A stretch of DNA of 64,000 nucleotides. Source: Paenibacillus flagellatus. GTDB lineage: Bacteria > Bacillota > Bacilli > Paenibacillales > NBRC-103111. Shown in pieces: positions 7,112 through 15,690 of this stretch; within the stretch, counting starts at the first letter, position 1; every line of letters begins with the position of its first letter. The position numbers were made by a program, and so were the translations under genes. The notes under the pieces were generated by a model that was not told where the DNA came from, ran no database searches, and worked only from the letters and a program-made list of their open reading frames with translations. The stretch spans positions 186,001 to 250,000 of the forward strand of contig NZ_QJVJ01000003.1 in assembly GCF_003217775.1 (NCBI RefSeq), in the 5' to 3' direction.

Positions 7112-10100
7112 TTATTGCCCCCGAGATTGCAGCATGTACCGGGCATCCCTCAGCAGCACCAGGGCGGCCGGTGCCGCGATATGCTTGCCGTTCTGCGCCT
7201 CCACTTCATGGATAAAAGCTTGCCAATTTCCTTTCTCCGCTTTCCGGCGCAAACTGTTCGCGATGCCCGCATTTTCGATCCACGACATGGCCGCAAACCG
7301 GTCGATCAGAGCGCCGACCGAAGCCGCATCGGCATACGTGTGGAACGTTACCGTCAGGCTCCCGACGTTCCCGGCCGTGTCGGTCACGGATGCGGCGAGC
7401 GTATGCGCGCCGAGCGGCAGCGTGTACAGCGGGATCGCTTCCTCTCCGTTCACCGCTTGGCCGTCCAAAAGCATCCTCAGCTGAGACCGATCGACTCCGG
7501 ATAATCCGTCCGTCAACGCCAGCCGTGGAACGAGCTCTCCGCTGTCCGGATACGACCGACCCGGAACGGGCTCCTCGGCCGTCACAACCGGAGGCGTCGT
7601 ATCCAGCCGAACGCCGATCGTAGGAGCGGCTTCTTCGTTCCCCGCCCTATCGGTCGAGCGGTAGGCGATGGAATAACCGCCGTCCTGCGACAACCGGATC
7701 GGCGACGTATACCGCTGCCAACTCGCACCGCCGTCCAAGCTGTAAACCGTATCCGTGACGCCGGACGTCGCATCGGACGCCGTCAGCGTCAGCGTAACCG
7801 GCGTGACGTACCACCCGTCCGGACCGTCCGGCTGTGCCGGAGACAAGACGGCCGTCGTCGCCGGCGGCGTCCGGTCCAGACGGAGCGTAAGCCGTTTCGG
7901 CGCCTCGACTTGGCCCGACAAGTCGGTCGACCGGTACAGGATGCCGATCGCGCCGCCGTCCTGCCCGAACGTAAGCGGCGTCGTGTAACGGCTCCAGCTC
8001 GCGCCGTCGTCCACGCTGTACACCGTTTCGGTCACGGTGGACGAGCGATCGCCCGGACGGAGCCGCACCGCGACCGGCTGCACGTACCAGCCGTTCGCCC
8101 CGTCCGGCTGCGGCGGGGTTACCGCCGCCTCCGTCACCGGCTGGCGAAGCTGCGTCACTTCGATGTCGTCGAACGTCAAGCTGTCGAAGCCTCCCGCGTA
8201 AAAGCCGATCGTGCCGGTGGCATTGTGCGCCGGATCGGAGGCTCTCAGCTTCAGCTTGCCGTCGACGTACAGGCCGATGTCGGCGCCGTTCACGATCAAT
8301 TCGACGGCGTACTCCGTGTTCGGCGCCAAGTCTTCGTAAGGCAAATCGGCTTTCTTCACCGTCGCCCATGCCCCGTTGTACAAAATCCATTGCGAAGCGC
8401 CGTCCGCCGTCTTGCGATAGCCGATTCGGTCGCCGCTGCCGGAAACCAGACGATCGAATATATAAAATGTCGCTGCGCTCGGGATTGTCGCCGGCGTCCT
8501 CAGCTTGAACGTCAGCCGGTAGTTCGCGAACGAACGCGGCGAAGTGGCGGACGCCCCCTTGAGCAGCCGATACTTGCGGTTGCCGTCCACGTTCACGATG
8601 CTCCGGTTCGGATCGACCGGCCAGCCGCCGCCCCCGGATTCGAAGTCCGTCCGGAGCAGGACGTCCGATACGACGATGCGGGCCGACGCCGAAGCTTCCG
8701 GATTGTCCGCCGAGGTGACTGTCACGATCGTTTCCCCCGACCCGACGGCCGTCACCAAGCCGTTCGCGTCGACGACGGCCGCGTTCGGATTGCTCGACGT
8801 CCACGTGACGGAGCGGTTGGCGGCATCGGACGGATCGAAGCTGACTTGCAGCTGCAGCCGTTCGTCCGCGCCCAGATTCGCTTCGGTTCGGTCCAGCAGG
8901 AGCCCGGCAATCCGGGTGCTCGGCACCGACAGCTTGATCTCGTCGAACAGCAGGTAATCGAAGCCGCCCGCATAGAAGCCGACCGTGCCGGAAGGGTTAT
9001 GCGACGGATCGGTCGTCTTCAGCTTGAGCTTGCCGTCGACGTACAGGCTGATGTCGGCCCCTTTTACGAGCAGCTTGACGCGATACTCCGTATTCGGCGC
9101 CAAATCCTCGTACGGCAGCGGGACTTCCTTGACGGTCGCCCAAGCCGGGTTGTATACGATCCATTTCGACGTGCCGTCCTCGAATTTGCGGTACCCGATC
9201 CGGTCGCCTCCGTTCGGGCCGAGCCGGTCGAAGATGTAAAACGTGCCCAGCCCCGGCATGGTCGGCGGCGTCTTCAGCTTGAACGTCAGCTCGTAATTCG
9301 CGTATTCGTTCGACGAAACGGCGGTTGCGCCTTTCAGCACTTTGTACATATGGTTGCCTTCCACGTCGACGATGGACCGGTTCGGATCGACCGGCCAGCT
9401 GTTGCGCCCCGTCTCGAAATCGGTATATTCGTAGACGCCGTCTCCTACTTCTACGTCAATCGTCACCTCGTCCCGGAGAAGCGGATTTTCGGCCGACGCG
9501 ATCGTCACGACCGCCTGACCGACTTCCACGCCTTTGATCGTTCCTTTGCCGTCCACCTTGACTACGCCCGGATTGCTCGATGCGAACTGCAGCTTGGAAT
9601 TGGACGCGTTCCAGGGCAGCACGGCCGAATGCAGGTCGTACGATTTGCCGATGCCGATCGTCACGTGCGAATCGTAAGCCCGGACTCCCTGCACCGGAAT
9701 CGTTTCCGGCGCGAGATACGGCCCGGCTTTGCCTATAATCCCGATGTCGCCGAACGGAATCGGCTGGAACCCCGGGATGCGCTGGAATACTTCCGCATCG
9801 CTCTTCAGCCGGAGGTCGCCGGCCGCCAAATCGACGAACCCGGGATCGCGGTCCGTCACCCAGTTGTTTCCGTATTGCAGCAAGTTGAATTTGTCGTACG
9901 CCCCTTGCGCGTTCGTGATCGTGCTTCGCGGCTTCGTGGGGTTATAGATGACGTTGTTTTGGTACACGTTCGTTCTCGGATAGTAGCGGTCCTCCGTGAA
10001 GAAGTCGGCCAGCTCCGGATATTTCGCCAAGTACGGCGTGCCCACGAAGTTGTTGTACCGTTCGAACAGCGCCTGCCATTTCGGCATGTAGTTTTTGGCG

Positions 10101-11896
10101 ATTTGCCCGTCCGGTTTGTCGCCCAGGTACAGGTCCGCGTAATCGTAAGGCACCTTGCTGTCGATGAATAGATTGTTGCGGGCTTTAATATGCGCGCCGC
10201 CGTTGTTTTTGATGGCGGAGTTGCCCATGTTGTGGAAAATGTTTTCGTCGATCGTCAGCCCCATCGTGAAGTTGTCGGGGTATACTCCTTCCACGCCGGC
10301 CTTGGATTCCCCGATATGGTGGAAGTAATTGCGCTTGATGACCGTTCCCCGCTGCTGCGGTGTTTCTCCAGCGTTCATATAAATGGCGCCGAGATCGGAG
10401 AACAGCTTGCACACGTCGTAAATGTCGTTGTATTCGACGAGCTGATCGTTGCCGAAGATGAGAATGCCGGGATGCGGCGCATCGTGAATTTCGTTGTGGG
10501 AGACGCGGTTGCCGACGCCGGTCAGAATGACGGCCGGATTGTAAGCTTTATGGTAGTAGGCGAAATCGTGCAGATGGGAGTTTTCCACGTAGTTGTTGCC
10601 GGGCTCGAGCGTATCGCGGCTGCCTCCGTTCAGGATGACCGCCGTTCCGCCGATATGGTGGATGTGGCTGTTCACGACCCCGTGATGAACACCTGTAGCC
10701 GTGGCGAAATCGTTGTACAGCCACCGGCTTTGCGTGTTGATCTGCACGCCGCCGTTCGTAAAGTTGCGGATTTCGCAATGCTTGATCAGCACGCGTTCGC
10801 CGCCCATGACGACGACCGCGGAATCGCGTCCGTTCTCGAGTGTCAAATCCTCGAACGTGACGTGCGAGACGCCGACCGCATTGATCATGGGCGTCTTCAG
10901 CATCGTTACGGTAATTTCCGGATTGTCGGCCTCGAAAGCCGCCGTCGGCAGGAAATACAAAATGCCTTGGGCGCGGTCGATGTAATATTCGCCCGGCATG
11001 TCGATTTCCTCCAGCAAATTTTGCGCGAAATGGAAATCCGGGTACCAGTTTTTGAACAAGCCGCTCATTTCCCCGTAGCGAAGCGTAATCCGCTTGTTGG
11101 CCGTGTCGATCGCGGCGACCTTGTTGTACGACCATTCCCAGCTGTAGCCGAAAATGCCGTCCAGCCAAATATCGTCCGCCTGCGTCCAATACTGCGGCCG
11201 GTCGTACGTGTAGCCGAACGTGCCGCCCCGATCCTGGAGATCGGCGTCCTTGCGGGTCGGCCCCGGATCGATAATGTCGCCCATCTGGACCGTGCCTTTG
11301 TTGGGCCAACGCGCCAGCGTCATCCCTTCGCCTTCGACGTACAGCTCCATCGGAGGAACTTGGCTTACGTCGTTCGCCTTGTAATAGCCGTGGCGGCTCA
11401 TGACGCCGTAATCGGTAATGCCGCGGCCGCGCAAATCGACCTGCAGCACCTTGGTCCTTGCGTCGGTACTGACGATACGCTGCAAAACCGCGGGGTCCGC
11501 GACCGGCACGAACCAGCTTTTCTCGAGATGCCGGCCGCCGGACAGCCGGACGCTTTCGCCCGGGTACGCCTTATACGTAATTGGGCTTTCGGCGGTGCCG
11601 GAATCTTGCTGCTCCAATACGAAGCTTGCGGTTCTATCATAGGTTCCGCCGCGCAAATAGACGGTTATGCCGCCCGCCGGCAAGCCGGAGCCGCTCTTCC
11701 ATTGACGCACCGCGTCCCGGGCCTTCTCCAGCGTCCGGAACGGCGCGCCGATCGTGCCCGGATTGGAATCGCTTCCATCCGGTGCCACGTAGAAGGCCGT
11801 TTCCGGTAACCCGGACTCGGCCTGCATGACAGGCATGGCATAAACTTGGATCAGCATCGCCGCGATGATGAGAAGGATGACTTTTTTTCCGAACAT
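7112..11896 (-). CDS. Secreted multidomain right-handed beta-helix protein with Big2, laminin-G-like, OmpL47-like and FIMAH-like domains
   Basis: About 1594 aa with an N-terminal signal peptide (FGKKVILLIIAAMLIQVYA). Numbering below is from an in-frame ATG six codons upstream. A DUF1565/parallel beta-helix region (~40-735) is rich in N-x-F/I and H-x-I-H patterns as in polysaccharide lyases and alpha-1,3-galactosidases. Then come Big2 (~745-821), laminin-G-like (~831-995), a second Big2 (~996-1081), a second laminin-G-like (~1085-1251), two OmpL47-like repeats (~1253-1438), an Ig-like module (~1441-1531) and a FIMAH-like C-terminal domain (~1535-1600). The catalytic type is not settled. The gene follows the two permease genes of import system A by 64 bp, so it probably makes the oligosaccharides that system imports. 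The start is either M1 or the M six codons earlier. Confidence 0.85.
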   Translation of the reverse strand: MFGKKVILLIIAAMLIQVYAMPVMQAESGLPETAFYVAPDGSDSNPGTIGAPFRTLEKARDAVRQWKSGSGLPAGGITVYLRGGTYDRTASFVLEQQDSGTAESPITYKAYPGESVRLSGGRHLEKSWFVPVADPAVLQRIVSTDARTKVLQVDLRGRGITDYGVMSRHGYYKANDVSQVPPMELYVEGEGMTLARWPNKGTVQMGDIIDPGPTRKDADLQDRGGTFGYTYDRPQYWTQADDIWLDGIFGYSWEWSYNKVAAIDTANKRITLRYGEMSGLFKNWYPDFHFAQNLLEEIDMPGEYYIDRAQGILYFLPTAAFEADNPEITVTMLKTPMINAVGVSHVTFEDLTLENGRDSAVVVMGGERVLIKHCEIRNFTNGGVQINTQSRWLYNDFATATGVHHGVVNSHIHHIGGTAVILNGGSRDTLEPGNNYVENSHLHDFAYYHKAYNPAVILTGVGNRVSHNEIHDAPHPGILIFGNDQLVEYNDIYDVCKLFSDLGAIYMNAGETPQQRGTVIKRNYFHHIGESKAGVEGVYPDNFTMGLTIDENIFHNMGNSAIKNNGGAHIKARNNLFIDSKVPYDYADLYLGDKPDGQIAKNYMPKWQALFERYNNFVGTPYLAKYPELADFFTEDRYYPRTNVYQNNVIYNPTKPRSTITNAQGAYDKFNLLQYGNNWVTDRDPGFVDLAAGDLRLKSDAEVFQRIPGFQPIPFGDIGIIGKAGPYLAPETIPVQGVRAYDSHVTIGIGKSYDLHSAVLPWNASNSKLQFASSNPGVVKVDGKGTIKGVEVGQAVVTIASAENPLLRDEVTIDVEVGDGVYEYTDFETGRNSWPVDPNRSIVDVEGNHMYKVLKGATAVSSNEYANYELTFKLKTPPTMPGLGTFYIFDRLGPNGGDRIGYRKFEDGTSKWIVYNPAWATVKEVPLPYEDLAPNTEYRVKLLVKGADISLYVDGKLKLKTTDPSHNPSGTVGFYAGGFDYLLFDEIKLSVPSTRIAGLLLDRTEANLGADERLQLQVSFDPSDAANRSVTWTSSNPNAAVVDANGLVTAVGSGETIVTVTSADNPEASASARIVVSDVLLRTDFESGGGGWPVDPNRSIVNVDGNRKYRLLKGASATSPRSFANYRLTFKLRTPATIPSAATFYIFDRLVSGSGDRIGYRKTADGASQWILYNGAWATVKKADLPYEDLAPNTEYAVELIVNGADIGLYVDGKLKLRASDPAHNATGTIGFYAGGFDSLTFDDIEVTQLRQPVTEAAVTPPQPDGANGWYVQPVAVRLRPGDRSSTVTETVYSVDDGASWSRYTTPLTFGQDGGAIGILYRSTDLSGQVEAPKRLTLRLDRTPPATTAVLSPAQPDGPDGWYVTPVTLTLTASDATSGVTDTVYSLDGGASWQRYTSPIRLSQDGGYSIAYRSTDRAGNEEAAPTIGVRLDTTPPVVTAEEPVPGRSYPDSGELVPRLALTDGLSGVDRSQLRMLLDGQAVNGEEAIPLYTLPLGAHTLAASVTDTAGNVGSLTVTFHTYADAASVGALIDRFAAMSWIENAGIANSLRRKAEKGNWQAFIHEVEAQNGKHIAAPAALVLLRDARYMLQSRGQ
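8160..9425 (-). repeat. Internal duplication of a Big2 plus laminin-G-like unit in the beta-helix gene
   Basis: The segments coding for the two laminin-G-like modules (about 8160-8640 and 8930-9425) are clearly related at nucleotide and protein level. Both contain versions of RSIV-VDGN--Y--LKGA, FYIFDRL----GDRIGYRK, LPYEDLAPNTEY and DISLYVDGKLKLK. Each is preceded in the protein by a Big2 module, so the whole pair seems to have been duplicated in tandem. Confidence 0.75.
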
Positions 11897-11960
11897 ACTC
11901 CTCCACCCTTTCATAAGGAAACTCGTTGCCTGATTTCCCTGCGAGCCGGATCGTGAAGCG

Positions 11961-12830
11961 TTATCCTTTCACCGAGCCGATCATCGTCCCCTTCTCGAAA
12001 TAACGGAGCAGGAACGGGTAGACGACCAGCACCGGAAACACGGATACGATGACCGCCGCCATCTTCAAGCTTTCCGGCGCGGGCGGCACTTCGTTCACCG
12101 CCGTCGTAAACGGATCGAGCCGGTTCTCGATCAGGATTTGGCGCACGATCTGCTGCAGGATGAATTTCGTTTGATCCGTCACGTAGAGCAAGTTGTCCAT
12201 AAACGCATTGATATGAAACACGAGCGACCAAAGTCCGATCGTCACGAGGGCGGGCATCGACAGCGGGAGCAGGATCCGCGTCAGGATGCGCACGTCGCGC
12301 GCTCCGTCGATCCGCGCCGCTTCCACGAGCGCATCCGGAATCGAACGGAAGAACGAAATCATGACCAATACCTGGAACGCATTCGCCGCATGCGGAAGCA
12401 CGTATACCCACCGCGTATTGAGCAGATGCAGCTCTTTCATGAGCAAATAATTCGGGACGATGCCGCCGTCGAATATCATGGTGAACAGCAGCAGCATCAC
12501 CAGCACCCGTTTCCACGGAAATTCTTTGCGCGATAACGGGTAGGCGGCGCATACGGTGACGATCAGCGTCAGCAGCGTTCCGACCGCCATCCGGAACAGC
12601 GTGTTCCCGTACCCCGTCCAGATGAACGGATACGTCATGATTTCCCGATACGATACGACGGTAGGGTCTCTCGGAATCCAATGGAATCCGCTGCGCAGCG
12701 CTTCTCCCCGGCCGCTGAACGATACCGACAGCACGTGAAGGAACGGGTAGACGACGACGACGGCGAGAAGGCCGAGTACGATATAAATCAAGACGGTGGC
12801 CAGCTTATCCGGCCAGTTTGCGTATTTCAT
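11961..12830 (-). CDS. Carbohydrate ABC transporter permease, LplC/YtcP type (system A)
   Basis: 289 aa, six predicted membrane segments, first at about residues 13-32. The cytoplasmic EAA loop EAARIDGARDVRILTRILLP (about 190-209), where the ATPase docks, is intact. The C-terminus ends in YFEKGTMIGSVKG, typical of this subfamily. It forms the membrane channel with the LplB-type permease encoded 13 bp upstream and is followed by the secreted beta-helix gene. No ATPase is encoded nearby; partners of this family usually use a shared MsmX-type ATPase. Confidence 0.92.
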   Translation of the reverse strand: MKYANWPDKLATVLIYIVLGLLAVVVVYPFLHVLSVSFSGRGEALRSGFHWIPRDPTVVSYREIMTYPFIWTGYGNTLFRMAVGTLLTLIVTVCAAYPLSRKEFPWKRVLVMLLLFTMIFDGGIVPNYLLMKELHLLNTRWVYVLPHAANAFQVLVMISFFRSIPDALVEAARIDGARDVRILTRILLPLSMPALVTIGLWSLVFHINAFMDNLLYVTDQTKFILQQIVRQILIENRLDPFTTAVNEVPPAPESLKMAAVIVSVFPVLVVYPFLLRYFEKGTMIGSVKG

Positions 12831-12843
12831 GCTGCGCCTCCTT

Positions 12844-13743
12844 CTACCATAAGCCGTTCTCCCCGCGGCTCAGCCTGCGTACCAGCACGTTCGCTCCGAG
12901 GATCAGCAGCAAGCCTACCAACGACTTGAACAAGCCGATCGCCGCGGTATAGCTGTATTGGAATTGCTGCAGACCGACGCGGTATACGTAAGTGTCGATG
13001 ACGTCCCCGGTTTCGTAAGTGACGGGGTTGATCAGGTTGATGATCTGCTCGAAGTTGGCGCTCAAGAAACCGCCGAGGGTCAGGATGAACATGATCGCCA
13101 CGGTCGGCATGATCGACGGAATGTTGATATGGATCATGCGCTGCCACCGGTTCGCTCCGTCGATGGTCGCCGATTCGTGCAGCTCCGGATGGATGCCCGC
13201 CAGTGCGGCGAAATATATGATCGATCCCCACCCGATATCTTTCAAAATCGCCGATATGACGACGATCGAACGGAAGTATTCCTTCTGCCCCATATAGAAA
13301 ACCGGCTTCCCGCCGAACAGTCGGACGATTTCGGCTACGACGCCCGTCGTCGGCGACAGGAAGTAGATGACGAGTCCCGCCATGACGACCCAAGACACGA
13401 AATGCGGCAAATACATCGTGACTTGGATGAACCGTTGAAAATAACGGGAGCGGATCTCGTTCAGCAGCAGCGCCAAAGCGATCGGGGCCGGAAAGGCGAA
13501 CAGCAGCAAATACAAATTGAGCAGCAGCGTATTTTGCAGCAGCCGGTAAAAGTCGTCCGTTCGAAACAGCGTTTCGAAATGCTTGAACCCGACCCACGGA
13601 CTGTTCCAGATGCCGTCGACGACGCGAAACTCTTTGAAGGCGATCATCACCCCGTAGAGCGGGCCGTACTTGAATACGAGGAAAAAAGCGAAAGCGAACA
13701 AGTAGAGCGCAAACAGCTCCCGATGCTTCATGATGGTTTTCAT
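12844..13743 (-). CDS. Carbohydrate ABC transporter permease, LplB type (system A)
   Basis: 299 aa with the LplB signature FKYGPLYGVMIAFKEFRVVDG near the N-terminus, LPHFVSWVVMAGL in the middle, and an EAA-like loop ESATIDGANRWQRMIHINIP. Six membrane segments are expected. It pairs with the downstream LplC-type permease and takes substrate from the lipoprotein encoded upstream. Its gene lies 92 bp after the binding-protein gene, in the same direction, in the order binding protein-LplB-LplC-beta-helix protein. Confidence 0.92.
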   Translation of the reverse strand: MKTIMKHRELFALYLFAFAFFLVFKYGPLYGVMIAFKEFRVVDGIWNSPWVGFKHFETLFRTDDFYRLLQNTLLLNLYLLLFAFPAPIALALLLNEIRSRYFQRFIQVTMYLPHFVSWVVMAGLVIYFLSPTTGVVAEIVRLFGGKPVFYMGQKEYFRSIVVISAILKDIGWGSIIYFAALAGIHPELHESATIDGANRWQRMIHINIPSIMPTVAIMFILTLGGFLSANFEQIINLINPVTYETGDVIDTYVYRVGLQQFQYSYTAAIGLFKSLVGLLLILGANVLVRRLSRGENGLW

Positions 13744-13835
13744 GGCATGTGCACGTCCTCAAGCCGAATTCGATCCGTCCTCGGGGCGAAGCTCGCCGCC
13801 TCGCCGCCGGGGACGCGTAATCGCTTACCCTGCCG

Positions 13836-15374
13836 TTATTTTTTGAACTGCTTCTGGTACATGTCGTTCGCTTCCTTCGTCAGCTCGTCTCCGCCTTTCG
13901 CCTTCCACTCCGCCACATACTTATCGAAGTCGCTGAGGGGCAGTTCCCCGCTGATGAATTGGGCGAAATATTTTTGCGTCAGCGCGGTCAAATCTTTCTT
14001 ATACTTGCCGTCCGACGGCAAAGCCGCGAACAGCAGCGCGTCGGTCCAGCTCGGCGCGGACGAATACGTGCGAACGGCTTCGTTCAGCTTCGCGTTCGAA
14101 TATTTGTCGCGATAGCTGCGCGTCGTAATATTGCCCAGCGAGAACAGCCGGGCGCCGATCGCATCGCGCTGCTCCTGCTTCTCGAAGCCGGACAGAAACT
14201 TGGTCGCGCCCGAGGTCGCTCCGCTTTCGGCGAAGTCCCAGTGCGTCCCTTTCACGCCCATGCTCGTCATATTGATCGTCTCTTCGTCGCTGCTCTCCGC
14301 CCGCAAAATTTCGAAAATTTTGCTCAGCTTCGCCGGATCGTCCTTCACCTTGTTGCCGATGACGACGAAGTTGCTCTTGATCCCCCAGTCCCAGCTGCCG
14401 CTGCCGCCGGGGCCCTTCGGGTTTTTGCCGAGTGCCAGCTTGGCGTTCGGATTGACGTCCTTCATGGCGACGACGGTCGCACCGTCGGTCAGCGCCGCCT
14501 TCCCGATCTGCTCCTCGATGACGCCGATCCGGCTGTTGTACAGCTTCTTGCGGTACGTATCCTGCGTGTCGGTGATGAACTCCGGGTCGATGACGCCGTC
14601 GGCGAACCATTGGCGCAGCTTCGCCAGAGCGTCCTTCGCTTCGGGCATGACGGACCCGTTGACGACTTGGCCGTTCTTCTCCTGCCACATGGTCGGTTCC
14701 ACGCCGAAGGCGCCGAAGATCGAGTAAAATCCGGTCGACCAGGTGGACGTCGCCGTACCGGTCAAGCCGTACGTGTCGTGCTTGCCGTTGCCGTCCGGGT
14801 CCTGCTTGGCGAACGCGTAAGCCGCTTTCTCGAATTCGTCGAGCGTTTCCGGCAGCTTCGCGATGCCGACCTTGTCGAGCCAGTCTTTGCGCCACAGCAT
14901 CGTCAGATCGTAAGGCTTCAAATCGATAAACATCGGAATCGCCCACAGCTTGTCGTTGAACGTGACCGTCTGGAAGAGCGCCTTCGACTGCTCGACGTCC
15001 TTGTAATATTCCGGCATCTTCTCTTTCACCATGTTCGGATCGATGCTCATGAGCACGCCCTGCGCCTGGTAGGCGGACACGTTGGCGGGATCGCCCAGCA
15101 TGAACAGGTCCGGCACGTCGCCGGAAGCGATGCTCGCGTCCGTAACTTTGACCGGTTTGATTTTGACGTTGAACTTTTGCTCCAGCCATTTTTGCACTTG
15201 CGTATCGGCGACGACCGCCGACGCTTGGAAATGGATCCCCCACTTGATTTCGATCGGTTTTGCCGCGCCGCCCGGTTCGTTCGGCTCGGAGCCGTTTGAC
15301 TGCGTTCCGGTGCATCCGCCGAGAAGGCCGGCCGCCATACTGACGGCCACGACGGCAAGTGCGACAGGCTTCAT
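13836..15374 (-). CDS. Extracellular solute-binding lipoprotein of ABC import system A
   Basis: About 512 aa. The N-terminus MKPVALAVVAVSMAAGLLGGC has a lipobox ending at C21, so the mature protein is anchored to the outer face of the membrane. The length (about 500-550 aa) and motifs such as LPETLDEFEKAAYAFAKQDP and DGNGKHDTYGLTG are typical of the LplA/YtcQ group that binds oligosaccharides released from complex glycans. A GTG at 15389, just behind GGGAGAG, is an alternative start that adds five residues. A cre-like site lies 77-90 bp upstream. The gene is divergent from the AraC-type sensor at 15691, which probably activates it. Confidence 0.9.
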   Translation of the reverse strand: MKPVALAVVAVSMAAGLLGGCTGTQSNGSEPNEPGGAAKPIEIKWGIHFQASAVVADTQVQKWLEQKFNVKIKPVKVTDASIASGDVPDLFMLGDPANVSAYQAQGVLMSIDPNMVKEKMPEYYKDVEQSKALFQTVTFNDKLWAIPMFIDLKPYDLTMLWRKDWLDKVGIAKLPETLDEFEKAAYAFAKQDPDGNGKHDTYGLTGTATSTWSTGFYSIFGAFGVEPTMWQEKNGQVVNGSVMPEAKDALAKLRQWFADGVIDPEFITDTQDTYRKKLYNSRIGVIEEQIGKAALTDGATVVAMKDVNPNAKLALGKNPKGPGGSGSWDWGIKSNFVVIGNKVKDDPAKLSKIFEILRAESSDEETINMTSMGVKGTHWDFAESGATSGATKFLSGFEKQEQRDAIGARLFSLGNITTRSYRDKYSNAKLNEAVRTYSSAPSWTDALLFAALPSDGKYKKDLTALTQKYFAQFISGELPLSDFDKYVAEWKAKGGDELTKEANDMYQKQFKK

Positions 15375-15450
15375 CGTATTGCCCACCACAATCTCTCCCT
15401 GCTTGTTAGGTTTGAACGGCGCTCCCTTGCAGCGTTTCCCGGCCGGGGAT

Positions 15451-15464
15451 TGGGAACGGTTACA
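15451..15464. promoter_or_regulatory. Candidate cre (CcpA) site for system A
   Basis: TGGGAACGGTTACA matches the cre consensus TGWNANCGNTNWCA at all fixed positions but one (G at the first W). It lies upstream of the binding-protein gene, where CcpA would give glucose repression of the system A operon. Confidence 0.5.
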
Positions 15465-15593
15465 TCTTTTACGATATCCGGCCTCGCGGAACCGCACAAC
15501 CGTTTCATTCGCTTTCCGTTATGTTTTTCCTTTCCGGGACAAAGTTTCGGCCATTATGTTATTCGGGATTTCGTATGTTTTTCGCGTCTCGCC

Positions 15594-15621
15594 TTCCCGT
15601 CTTTTCGATCTGTGCTATAAT
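15594..15621 (+). promoter_or_regulatory. Possible sigma-A promoter of the AraC sensor gene
   Basis: A perfect TATAAT (15616-15621) lies about 70 bp before the start codon, with a weak -35 (TTCCCG, 15594-15599) 16 bp upstream. The weak -35 would be consistent with activator dependence. Only the -10 is convincing. Confidence 0.35.
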
Positions 15622-15690
15622 GTGGCATGGTGTCCTCACCGATTCGGCTTTGCTGTTGAAAACGCTGACATCGACAAAGGAGGGGTCAAG

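Noticed and set aside
7910-11809. Long plus-strand open frames opposite the beta-helix gene
   Set aside because: They are antisense to a protein with signal peptide and recognisable domains, and show no motif of their own.
13959-15299. Plus-strand open frame of about 446 codons
   Set aside because: Antisense to the system A lipoprotein gene; no start site and no domain.
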